DNA from: Phycisphaeraceae bacterium
GTDB lineage: Bacteria > Planctomycetota > Phycisphaerae > Phycisphaerales > Phycisphaeraceae
DNA: 8,655 nt
Direction: 5' to 3'
Assembly (NCBI GenBank): GCA_003551485.1
Contig: PUMS01000259.1
Location: 1 to 8,655, forward strand
Part shown: one piece after another, positions 1-5,790 of the stretch
Numbering within the stretch: position 1 is the stretch's first letter
Layout of the letters: every line of letters begins with the position of its first letter
Made by a program: the position numbers and the translations under genes
The notes under the pieces: generated by a model
The model's input: only the letters and a program-made list of their open reading frames with translations
Database searches by the model: none
What the model was told of the DNA's origin: nothing

Positions 1-67
1 CGACCAGCCATGCCGAGCTGAACACGGCCGCGGCAATGAGGATGGTGATGGCGATCCAGCGTTTCAC
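1..67 (-). CDS. Partial CDS, N-terminus of a secreted or membrane-anchored protein
   Basis: Reading the minus strand from a GTG at 67-65 gives 22 codons open to the window edge: MKRWIAITILIAAAVFSSAWLV. This is a textbook Sec signal peptide or N-terminal membrane anchor: two basic residues (K2, R3), a hydrophobic core, then small residues (SSA) that could form a cleavage site. An AGGGA Shine-Dalgarno-like sequence (plus 74-78) lies 6 nt upstream of the GTG, which decides this start. An in-frame ATG at plus 94-92 is an alternative that would add nine residues. A promoter-like sequence lies upstream at 203-232. The gene runs off the left edge, so its function cannot be told. Confidence 0.6.
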   Translation of the reverse strand, partial: MKRWIAITILIAAAVFSSAWLV

Positions 68-123
68 AGGCGGTCCCTGTGCAGGGTGGGGCATGGTGTG
101 GGTGGGTCTGGCGCGCCGCTGGG

Positions 124-144
124 GGGCGATGGGCGATGGGCGAT
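124..144. repeat. Short tandem repeat, GGGCGAT x3
   Basis: Three perfect head-to-tail copies of GGGCGAT. A reverse-complement relative, GTCGCCCAT, sits at 167-175, so the transcript of the minus-strand gene could fold here. It lies inside the inferred leader of that gene. No function is known. Confidence 0.6.
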
Positions 145-202
145 CTTTGAGCCCCCCCGCCACCACGTCGCCCATGCAAACGCCCCAATCCGGCAGCCCC
201 GC

Positions 203-232
203 AGTATAGTAACCGCCCTGACCCCCTGCCAA
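203..232 (-). promoter_or_regulatory. Sigma-70-type promoter for the left-edge minus-strand gene
   Basis: On the minus strand there is TTGGCA (plus 227-232, 5 of 6 to the -35 consensus), an 18-bp spacer, and TATACT (plus 203-208, 5 of 6 to the -10 consensus). Transcription would begin near plus 196 and give a leader of about 130 nt before the GTG at 67. Its position and direction fit the partial gene at 1-67. Confidence 0.5.
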
Positions 233-315
233 GGGCGCACCGCGGCGGGCGGGCAGTGGGCGGTGCGGGTGCATGACGCGCACCGCGGGTGGATGGCCGG
301 CCCTTTACTCCCCTT

Positions 316-340
316 CTGCCCTGAGAATCGCCCCCGGAAG
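316..340 (+). repeat. Direct repeat, copy 1
   Basis: The 17-mer CTGCCCTGAGAATCGCC at 316-332 recurs exactly at 678-694. Similarity continues for about 8 bases (CCCGGAAG here, TCCGGGAG in copy 2, two differences). The copies stand in the same orientation and flank the 351-599 palindromic element, though neither abuts it. Confidence 0.75.
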
Positions 341-350
341 GGAGCAGGCC

Positions 351-599
351 GTAGGGTGGGTAGAGCGAGGCTTTGCGAGCGTAACCCACCAAATGACGTG
401 GTGCGACCGCGAGAGGCGCCGGGGCCTTCCCCACCGGGTCATCAGCAGTGCCGCAAGAGGAATGAGGGGGGCACCCAACGCGCGCCGTAGTGGCCTTGGG
501 AAGCAGCAGCGCGGATCGTGCTCGCAGCGCGGGGTGGTGGGTTTAGCGCGGAGCGCTGTCGAAGCCATCGCTCGGAAGACCTCGCTCTACCCACCCTAC
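351..599. repeat. 249-bp palindromic element with 20-bp terminal inverted repeats
   Basis: GTAGGGTGGGTAGAGCGAGG at 351-370 is the exact reverse complement of 580-599. A second matching pair lies inside: AACCCACCA after the left arm (383-391) and TGGTGGGTT (535-543) before the right arm. Each half therefore looks like one copy of a unit running from GTAGGGTGGGT to AACCCACC, and the two units face each other across about 145 bases. The left unit also has an internal GGTGGGT/ACCCACC pair (355-361, 384-390). GTAGGGTGGGTAGAGCGnAGC...ACCCACC-like units occur as dispersed extragenic repeats in many bacteria, from general knowledge. No transposase frame and no clear target-site duplication are visible. 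Confidence 0.8.
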
Positions 600-677
600 A
601 CCTTGCCGAGACCTGGAACACGCGTTCCCCGTGCCCCGATTCTCATCCTCACGGGTGCGGCGGCGCCTCATGAGACA

Positions 678-702
678 CTGCCCTGAGAATCGCCTCCGGG
701 AG
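678..702 (+). repeat. Direct repeat, copy 2
   Basis: Second copy of the repeat at 316-340: exact over 17 bases, then two differences in the next 8. It ends about 10 bases before the 712-779 hairpin, so the direct repeat and the hairpin may belong to one composite repeat unit. Confidence 0.75.
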
Positions 703-711
703 CCGGCTGCA

Positions 712-779
712 TGGAGCGCGGCCGTCTCGGCCGCATTCCGGCATTCGCACCCCGGAGCGGCCGGGACGGCCGCGCTCCA
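712..779. repeat. Extragenic hairpin repeat with 21-bp arms
   Basis: Arms at 712-732 and 759-779 are reverse complements with one mismatch in 21. They begin TGGAGCGCGGCCGTC and surround a 26-base spacer. The arms are almost all G/C, so this would be a very stable cruciform or RNA stem. The pattern resembles REP-like dispersed palindromes. It could also stop transcription reaching it from either side, but no T-run follows. Confidence 0.8.
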
Positions 780-1004
780 CGTGGGGCGTCCACCCCCGAA
801 AAGGTTCCAGGACCCTTTTATGGCGCGAACTTCTCACGTTGCGTCGCCGAACTGCACTGTTTCCATGTCGTCACCGGGCTGCCTTCCATGGATGTTCGAT
901 GGTTTAAGCGTGTTCCCCATGCCTGCGAACACCCGTTGCCCATGTCTGCGGTGCACAGACCCGCAGGGAAAGGGAGTCGGCTTCAGAGCAGCGGCACGGT
1001 GGCT

Positions 1005-1033
1005 GTGACAAACGACGTCCGGGCGACTATGCT
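1005..1033 (+). promoter_or_regulatory. Sigma-70-type promoter upstream of hflX
   Basis: GTGACA (1005-1010, 5 of 6 to the -35 consensus), an exact 17-bp spacer, and TATGCT (1028-1033, 4 of 6 to the -10 consensus). Transcription would begin near 1040 and leave about 210 nt of leader before hflX. The same TATGCT hexamer recurs in the promoters proposed for dnaA and for the SGNH gene. Confidence 0.5.
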
Positions 1034-1234
1034 TACATTGTCCTCTGATGTGCGGTTACGAAGAAGCACGGTTGAGTTTCACATTTGCGATGCGCCGGTC
1101 CGGCTGCGGCGGCGGCCTCGCCGGCGCTGTTTTCGTGCCGGTGGTCCGCCTGCTGGACGATCTGCGCACCGCCGCCTCCGCCTGTGCCCCGGGTGGCGCA
1201 GGTGGTCTTGGTGGCGGGACGGCGGGCGGGCCTT

Positions 1235-1241
1235 AAGGGAG
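1235..1241 (+). promoter_or_regulatory. Ribosome binding site of hflX
   Basis: AAGGGAG lies 8 nt before a GTG at 1250, but 17 nt before the ATG at 1259. The spacing favours the GTG as the start of hflX. Confidence 0.5.
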
Positions 1242-1249
1242 TTGAGTCA

Positions 1250-2611
1250 GTGGAATCCATGCAGCGCGCCGGCCAGTTGAGCGTCGACCAGGAAAAGGGC
1301 ATCCTCGTCGCCTGCCTGCTGCCCGGCCACCAGAGCGATCCCCAGGACCCGCTCAGCGAGCTTCGCTCGCTTGCCGAGACCGCCGGGGTGGTGGTGGTCG
1401 ACGAGATGCTCCAGCACCGCCACCAGCCCGATGCGACCACCTTCATCGGCTCGGGCAAGGCACGGGAGCTGGCGTCGATGGCGAAGCTGCATGAGGCGGA
1501 GGTGGTCATCTTCGACAACGACCTCTCGCCCTCGCAGATCGGCCGGCTGGAGGAAACCATCGAGAAGAAGGTGATCGACCGCAGCGAGCTGATCCTGGAC
1601 ATCTTCGCCGCGCGGGCCCGCACCTACGAGGCCCGCCTCCAGGTCGAACTGGCCCAGCTCGAATACACCTATCCCCGCCTGCGGGCGATGTGGTCGCACC
1701 TGGAGCGCATCGTCGGCGGCTCGCCGGGCGGGGTGGGCACGCGCGGGCCGGGCGAGCAGCAGCTCGAGATCGACCGCCGCATCGTGCAGCGCCGCAAGGC
1801 CGAGCTTCGTCGCGAGATCGCCGACATCCAGGCCCGCAAGAGCCGCGAGGTCGAGCAGCGCAACACCGACTTTTTCACCGTCGGCCTCGTCGGCTACACC
1901 AACGTGGGCAAGAGCACCCTGTTCAACACCCTTACCGACGCCCGCGCCTACGCCGATGACAAGCTCTTCGCCACGCTCTCGACGCGGACGCGGCGGTGGG
2001 ACCTGGGTGGGGGCGACCAGGTGATGCTCTCGGACACCGTCGGCTTCGTGCGCGACCTGCCCCACCACCTGGTGGCCAGCTTCAAAGCCACGCTCGAGGA
2101 GGCCGTGCACAGCGACGTGCTGCTGGTGGTGCTCGATGCCGCCCATCCCCGGGCGATGCAGCAGTACGAGACGGTCGTGCGGGTGCTGGAGGAGATCGGG
2201 GCCAGCCGGCAGCAGCGGCTGGTGGTATTGAACAAGATCGATGCGCTCGAGCACAACGCCGACCTGCTGGCCTTCGAGTCGATGCTGCCCGATGCCCTGC
2301 CCCTCAGCGCCCGCCGCGGGCTGGGCATCGAAGCGCTGGTCGAGCGGGTGCGTTCGGCGGCGCGGGGCCGGCTGTGCGAGCTCGAGCTCGAGTTGGACAT
2401 GGCCGAGGGCAAGTCGCTGCACTACCTGGAAAGCCGTGCCGAGGTGCTCGACCGCCAATACGACGGCGACCGGGTGCGGATGAAGGTCCGCATCGGCAAG
2501 AGGCTGCTGGAGCAGTTGCGGGCGATGGGGGCCGGCCTGCGCATCGTCGGCGGGGCCGACCGGGACCTGGCCCGGACCCAGCCGCCAGGCTGGGGCCGGG
2601 AGCCGACGTGA
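1250..2611 (+). CDS. hflX: GTPase HflX
   Basis: HflX is a GTPase that binds the 50S ribosomal subunit and can split stalled or stress-inactivated 70S ribosomes. Numbered from the ATG at 1259 (450 residues), the HflX N-terminal nucleotide-binding domain covers about 1-145 (FIGSGKA near 62-68). A coiled region follows with the glycine-rich linker GTRGPGEQQLE (160-170; the family norm is GTRGPGETKLE). The GTPase domain then shows G1 GYTNVGKS (212-219), switch I FATL (237-240), G3 DTVGF (259-263), G4 NKID (325-328) and G5 SA (350-351). The length is typical. The start is set at GTG 1250 because of the AAGGGAG site; ATG 1259 is the alternative and removes three residues. The frame stays open back to 1085, but that extension is low-complexity. 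The gene appears to be transcribed alone: a hairpin and a new promoter precede the next gene. The family call is firm. Confidence 0.95.
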   Translation: MESMQRAGQLSVDQEKGILVACLLPGHQSDPQDPLSELRSLAETAGVVVVDEMLQHRHQPDATTFIGSGKARELASMAKLHEAEVVIFDNDLSPSQIGRLEETIEKKVIDRSELILDIFAARARTYEARLQVELAQLEYTYPRLRAMWSHLERIVGGSPGGVGTRGPGEQQLEIDRRIVQRRKAELRREIADIQARKSREVEQRNTDFFTVGLVGYTNVGKSTLFNTLTDARAYADDKLFATLSTRTRRWDLGGGDQVMLSDTVGFVRDLPHHLVASFKATLEEAVHSDVLLVVLDAAHPRAMQQYETVVRVLEEIGASRQQRLVVLNKIDALEHNADLLAFESMLPDALPLSARRGLGIEALVERVRSAARGRLCELELELDMAEGKSLHYLESRAEVLDRQYDGDRVRMKVRIGKRLLEQLRAMGAGLRIVGGADRDLARTQPPGWGREPT

Positions 2612-2712
2612 GAAGGATGAGCAGCGGCGCCGGCCGCAGGCCCCCGGATGCCGACGGTGGCATGTCCACAGGTGCCCACGCGTCCGGGCGCACCGGCTGA
2701 GCGGCAGCCGGT

Positions 2713-2740
2713 GGCACCGCGGCGTCGGCCGCGGGGTGCC
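2713..2740 (+). terminator. Strong hairpin between hflX and cdaA, possible terminator
   Basis: GGCACC and GCGGC (2713-2723) pair with GCCGC and GGTGCC (2728-2732, 2735-2740) around the loop GTCG, with a two-G bulge. This gives an 11-bp, almost all-G/C stem about 100 nt after the hflX stop. No T-run follows, so intrinsic termination is uncertain. Confidence 0.35.
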
Positions 2741-2808
2741 CCTCGGGGTATCGCGGCCGGGACCGCGGTGCTGCGGCCCTGTGGCATCAACATGCCGTGG
2801 CAGACCGT

Positions 2809-2830
2809 TAGAATCAGGTGTGCCACCTGA
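2809..2830 (+). promoter_or_regulatory. cdaA promoter -10 with overlapping dyad
   Basis: TAGAAT (2809-2814) matches the -10 consensus in 5 of 6 positions; no good -35 lies at the right distance. A perfect inverted repeat, TCAGGTG-TGC-CACCTGA (2814-2830), begins at its last base and covers the expected transcription start near 2821. That is a typical operator position. As RNA it could instead form a short hairpin at the 5' end of the transcript. Confidence 0.4.
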
Positions 2831-2884
2831 TGGACCGTGAATGCCCGCCGGCGCAAGTGCCGCCGCCGGGTATGGGAACCGAGC

Positions 2885-3742
2885 GTGCTGACCGACCAGC
2901 TTCAGAGCCTGTTTCGACGCATCCAGGATTACATCACCAGCAATCCGCTGGAGGTGTTCATCGAGCTGGCGGTCATCTGGCTGATCGTGCTGCTGATCGT
3001 GCGGTTCCTCCAGGGCACGCGCGGAGCGCGGGCGATCCGCGGGCTGGTGGTGATCCTGATCTTCGCCACGATCGTGATCCAGTTGCTGGGCCGGGAGGAC
3101 TCGTTTCAGCGCCTGGCCTATCTGTATCGCAGCTTCCTGGGCTTCTTCGCGCTGGCGCTGGTGGTGGTGTTCCATCCCGAGCTCCGCCGCGCCCTGGTCC
3201 GCCTGGGAGAGGCGAGCATCTTCGGCGGCCGCGGCGGGCTGCGAAAGGCGCGGGTGATCGAGGAACTGCTCAAGGCCGTGGCCTACGCCAGCAAGAACAA
3301 GATCGGCCTGCTGGTGGCCATCGAGCGGCAGGTGGGCCTGAAGGGGATCATCGAGTACGGCACGCGGCTGGATGCGCTGGTCAGCGCCGAGCTGCTCAAT
3401 ACCATCTTCTGGCCCGGCTCGGCCCTGCACGACATGGGCGTGGTGATCGAGGGCGATCGGGTCGTCGCCGCGGGCGTGCAGTTCCCGCTGGCCGAGGGTG
3501 AGCAGTTCGACACCGAGCTGGGCTCGCGGCACCGAGCCGCCATCGGCCTGTCGCAGGAGGCCGATGCGCTGGTCGTGGTCGTCAGCGAGGAAACCGGCAC
3601 CATCAGCCTGGCCGAGCGCGGCGGACTGACGCGCGGCCTGGACATCGAACAGTTGCGAGCCCGCCTCACCGAAGGCATGGGCCGGACACCGATCACCCCC
3701 ATGACCGACACCGACGACAACGACACCGCCACCACCCGCTGA
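2885..3742 (+). CDS. cdaA: Membrane diadenylate cyclase CdaA (c-di-AMP synthase)
   Basis: Makes cyclic di-AMP from two ATP at the inner face of the cytoplasmic membrane. From GTG 2885 (285 residues) there are three hydrophobic segments (about 22-42, 52-68, 83-97), with GTRGARA after the first as in the family, then a DisA_N/DAC domain at about 120-250. Visible family motifs are YGTRLDALVSAELLNTIF (158-175), LHDMG (181-185), ELGSRHRAAIG (211-221, the RHR motif) and VSEETGTIS (233-241). The usual DGA motif (LHDGAV) reads LHDMGV here: the metal-binding Asp is kept, but the next two residues differ. The tail after about 265 is Thr/Asp-rich and probably disordered. GTG 2885 gives the usual short N-terminus; an in-frame GTG at 2837 would add a basic 16-residue extension. 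The gene precedes a YbbR-type gene, its usual partner; glmM is not nearby. Confidence 0.92.
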   Translation: MLTDQLQSLFRRIQDYITSNPLEVFIELAVIWLIVLLIVRFLQGTRGARAIRGLVVILIFATIVIQLLGREDSFQRLAYLYRSFLGFFALALVVVFHPELRRALVRLGEASIFGGRGGLRKARVIEELLKAVAYASKNKIGLLVAIERQVGLKGIIEYGTRLDALVSAELLNTIFWPGSALHDMGVVIEGDRVVAAGVQFPLAEGEQFDTELGSRHRAAIGLSQEADALVVVVSEETGTISLAERGGLTRGLDIEQLRARLTEGMGRTPITPMTDTDDNDTATTR

Positions 3743-3747
3743 CCCCC

Positions 3748-3792
3748 CCCCGGAATCCCCGGAACCCCCGGAGCCCCCGCAACCCCCGCAAT
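3748..3792. repeat. 9-bp tandem repeat, five units, between cdaA and cdaR
   Basis: Units are CCCCGGAAT, CCCCGGAAC, CCCCGGAGC, CCCCGCAAC and CCCCGCAAT, laid exactly end to end and preceded by further C's (3743-3747). The minus strand therefore carries five G-tracts of four or more separated by short loops, which fits the canonical G-quadruplex pattern. It fills half of the 88-nt gap between the cdaA stop and the cdaR start. Confidence 0.85.
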
Positions 3793-3830
3793 CGAAGGGG
3801 GATGCCACCACGAGCCACCGGCTGCCGACA

Positions 3831-4892
3831 ATGAAGACCAAGCTGCTGAGGCACATCGAGACCGTCACCATCGTCACGCTCATCAGCGTGCTGGTCTGGA
3901 TGTACGCCGAGGGTGAGACGGTGCAGCAGTTCGAGGGCACGCTTCGCATCGAGCTGGCGGCCCCGCCGGACGAGGAACTGGCCATCGCCCCCGGCGGCAC
4001 GCAGGTGGTCCGGGTCGTCTACCGTTGCGCCACCAGCCAACTCCCGCGATTCAACCAGGCCACCACCACGCCCATCGCCATCCGCCTCAACCCCAACCAG
4101 CGGGCACTCAACCTCCGCGAGGCGCTGCGTGAACGCTTTGCACCCATGGCGATCGACATCATCGATGCCCGCGATGAGGAGAATGCCGACACCATCGCCG
4201 TGCGCGCCGAGCCGATCCGGCGGCTCGATATGCGCATCGAGGCTGATACTTCCGGGGTCGAGGGGGTGGCGATCGAGGTCATCGATATCGAGCCCGAGGA
4301 GGTGAGCGTGGCCATGCCCGAAAGCCTCGTCCAGGTGGCACGGGGCCTGAACCTCCAGGTACGTCTGGCCGATCTGGCCGCCAGTCCCAATCCCACCGCG
4401 ACCGCCGGTACCGTTGCCCCGCTGGGGGTCGGCCGCCATGTCCGCTCGCTGTCGATCCGGCTGCCCGAACCCCTGGCCCGACCCGAGCATCGGCCCCACG
4501 TCCGGCCGGCGCAATCCACGGCGGAGGTGACCTTCGAGGTGCGCCCGCAGGCGACCTTCCAACTGCCCCACGCCCTGCCCATCACCGTCCGGGTGGCCCC
4601 CGAGGTCATCGGACGCGCGGAGGTGCTCATCGACGGCCGCGAGCGCGGCACGGTGGGCCGGGTCACGCTCAAAGGTCCCGGCGCAGCCATCGCCGATATC
4701 CGCGAGGGCCGCATCGAACTGGCCGCGGTGGTCGATCTGACCGAGCCCGAGCATTTCGCCGCCATCGACCAGCAGCGCCAGCTCGAACTGCCCCTCACCA
4801 TCCAGGGCCTGCCACCCGGGGTCACCGTCCAGGAGCCCGACCCCCTGCCCAAGGTCACCGTCACCATCCGACCCCGCAACGCCAGCCCCTGA
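3831..4892 (+). CDS. cdaR: YbbR-domain protein, CdaR-like regulator of the c-di-AMP cyclase
   Basis: A 353-residue protein with a single N-terminal membrane anchor (about 10-26, TVTIVTLISVLVWMYA), followed by a long extracytoplasmic beta-rich region. That region divides roughly into three YbbR-like repeats (about 30-130, 130-245, 245-350), each of alternating short hydrophobic strands and ending in patterns such as VTVTIR. The LVWMYAEGE anchor end resembles the LWLYV segment of YbbR proteins. CdaR proteins bind CdaA and modulate c-di-AMP synthesis. That role is inferred here from the domain type and from the position directly behind cdaA. ATG 3831 is the only plausible start; I see no in-frame upstream start and no well-spaced Shine-Dalgarno site. 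An 11-codon frame (3802-3834) overlaps the start as ATGA. Sequence identity to known CdaR is probably low, so the functional name is less certain than the family. Confidence 0.8.
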   Translation: MKTKLLRHIETVTIVTLISVLVWMYAEGETVQQFEGTLRIELAAPPDEELAIAPGGTQVVRVVYRCATSQLPRFNQATTTPIAIRLNPNQRALNLREALRERFAPMAIDIIDARDEENADTIAVRAEPIRRLDMRIEADTSGVEGVAIEVIDIEPEEVSVAMPESLVQVARGLNLQVRLADLAASPNPTATAGTVAPLGVGRHVRSLSIRLPEPLARPEHRPHVRPAQSTAEVTFEVRPQATFQLPHALPITVRVAPEVIGRAEVLIDGRERGTVGRVTLKGPGAAIADIREGRIELAAVVDLTEPEHFAAIDQQRQLELPLTIQGLPPGVTVQEPDPLPKVTVTIRPRNASP

Positions 4893-4934
4893 CCAGGTTT
4901 GGCCCTCGACACCGGCCCGACAACCACCTCCCTG

Positions 4935-4947
4935 CTCCCTCCGGGAG
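4935..4947 (+). terminator. Short hairpin after cdaR, weak terminator candidate
   Basis: CTCCC-TCC-GGGAG forms a 5-bp stem with a 3-nt loop, 42 nt after the cdaR stop. No T-run follows, so the call is weak. Confidence 0.2.
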
Positions 4948-4969
4948 TCGCTCATGTCGCGTTGTGACA

Positions 4970-5035
4970 CCCTCACCCCAGCACTCTCACGAAGGCAGAA
5001 GCCGTTGGTTTCAGGCAAGAAGGTTGGGGTGAGGG
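4970..5035. repeat. Inverted repeat, 11-bp perfect arms
   Basis: CCCTCACCCCA (4970-4980) and TGGGGTGAGGG (5025-5035) are perfect reverse complements around 44 bases. CCCTCACCCC/GGGGTGAGGG arms are common in dispersed bacterial intergenic repeats. It lies downstream of cdaR and might also act as a weak transcription stop. Confidence 0.65.
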
Positions 5036-5338
5036 CAGATGCACAGGGCCCTCCCGATTCCGCCCTCGCTCCCGGCGGGGCAACGGGGCGGCAAGAGGCC
5101 GCGCTCCAAGGCTTGGCCGCCACCGGCCCGACCCCGGACAATCGACAGCCCGCTGCCCGATAGGGGCGCAAGCATTGCTCACCAGTGTCTTTGCTGCGCA
5201 TCGGGCGACGGGATGAAGGGCGACGTTGGGCTGTCCGGGGATGAAGCGGAGTTGCCGATTCGCCTGCGAAAGCGTTAAGAACGGCGGTTTTCGACAGTTG
5301 TGCGCCGGGCACTCGCCCCCACTCACCGCGCGCTCACG

Positions 5339-5389
5339 TTATCCACACGTTTTCACAGCATTGTCGCCCACCGTGGATAAAAAATTTTT
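5339..5389. other. oriC: Putative oriC core: DnaA boxes and AT-rich stretch
   Basis: TTATCCACA (5339-5347) is an exact consensus DnaA box. CGTGGATAA (5372-5380) is an inverted box with one change at the outer base. A two-mismatch version (GTTTTCACA, 5349-5357) lies between them. The second box runs straight into AAAAAATTTTT (5379-5389), the most AT-rich stretch in the window and a candidate unwinding element. The site lies about 400 bp upstream of dnaA, a common origin position. Few boxes are visible, so an autoregulatory dnaA site is an alternative. Confidence 0.5.
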
Positions 5390-5454
5390 CTCACGCAAAG
5401 GCTTGCCTTGATGGCCCTTGGGGCGAACACGCCCGCCGCGGGGCCATACCCCTG

Positions 5455-5482
5455 TTGACGCGCCGCCCGTGATCCTTATGCT
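5455..5482 (+). promoter_or_regulatory. Sigma-70-type promoter upstream of dnaA
   Basis: TTGACG (5455-5460, 5 of 6 to the -35 consensus), a 16-bp spacer and TATGCT (5477-5482). Transcription would start near 5489, about 300 nt before dnaA. It lies about 75 bp downstream of the DnaA boxes, so DnaA bound there could affect it. Confidence 0.55.
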
Positions 5483-5776
5483 GCGGGTGTTCGGCAAGGG
5501 ATTGCCGGGTCACGCGGCATCCAGGGCAAAGTCAGTCGCCCTGGTGGAACGCTGGTCGCCACAATGGGGAAAGGCAGAGTTGCGACACCATGCTCGATGC
5601 ATGAGTCGATGGCGAACGGCACCTCGGGGGAGCCCCGCGTGGTGGTGCGGACGGCGCAGGCCGGACGTGCCCCGCGTGACCACGGGGATGGATCCAGTTG
5701 GCGGCATTCAGTGTGGTATCGGGTGAGACGGCCGGCACTGCCGCGTCAGCGGTTGCGGTATGGTTGTTGCCACCCC

Positions 5777-5781
5777 AGGGG
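5777..5781 (+). promoter_or_regulatory. Ribosome binding site of dnaA
   Basis: AGGGG lies 9 nt before GTG 5791. The next in-frame candidate, ATG 5806, has no comparable site at a usable distance. This supports GTG as the start. Confidence 0.4.
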
Positions 5782-5790
5782 TACACGGAA

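Larger units (their letters stand above)
95..1249. other. Long non-coding interval with a repeat cluster
   Basis: No reading frame here looks like protein. The open frames present are low-complexity, rich in Arg, Pro and Ala, and typical of chance frames in high-GC DNA. The interval holds the promoter of the left-edge gene, the GGGCGAT repeat, a direct-repeat pair (316-340 and 678-702), a 249-bp element with 20-bp terminal inverted repeats (351-599), a long hairpin (712-779) and a candidate hflX promoter (1005-1033). I see nothing definable in 780-1000. Confidence 0.7.
4893..5790. other. Non-coding region between cdaR and dnaA
   Basis: About 900 bases without a credible gene; the open frames within it are low-complexity and lack any recognisable domain. 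In order it holds a small hairpin (4935-4947), the CCCTCACCCCA inverted repeat, DnaA boxes with an AT-rich stretch (5339-5389), a strong promoter (5455-5482) and an inferred dnaA leader of about 300 nt. I see nothing distinctive in 5040-5330 except the short palindrome TTCGCCTGCGAA (about 5259-5270). Confidence 0.65.

Noticed and set aside
86..1008. Several open frames of 60-190 codons in the left non-coding interval
   Set aside because: They overlap one another on both strands, run through palindromic repeats, and show low-complexity Arg/Pro/Ala sequence.
2617..2700. A 27-codon frame after hflX beginning ATG AGC AGC
   Set aside because: GAAGG abuts the ATG with no spacing, and the peptide is Gly/Arg/Pro-rich and unrecognisable. 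More likely spacer.
2782..2796. TGGCA...TGCC upstream of cdaA as a sigma-54 (-24/-12) promoter
   Set aside because: The GG-to-GC spacing is 9 instead of 10, and the -12 element is not TTGC.
3743..3792. The C-rich repeat as a CRISPR array
   Set aside because: Nine-base units without spacers are a simple tandem repeat, not CRISPR.
3802..3834. An 11-codon frame overlapping the cdaR start as ATGA, a possible translational coupler
   Set aside because: The AAGGGGG before it is too close to the ATG for a working Shine-Dalgarno site. The overlap may be chance, though cdaR itself lacks a clear site.
1247..4000. A 917-codon open frame on the minus strand opposite hflX and cdaA
   Set aside because: It is the reverse-frame shadow of high-GC coding DNA: His/Gln/Asp/Pro-rich composition, no domain, and exact opposition to two well-recognised genes.
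5418..5726. A 102-codon frame in the dnaA leader
   Set aside because: No domain, Arg/Pro-rich, and it overlaps the promoter and leader; nothing supports translation.
5698..5790. An upstream extension of DnaA from a TTG at 5698
   Set aside because: The added 31 residues are unlike DnaA domain I, which begins near residue 12 when counted from GTG 5791; the AGGGG site also favours 5791.
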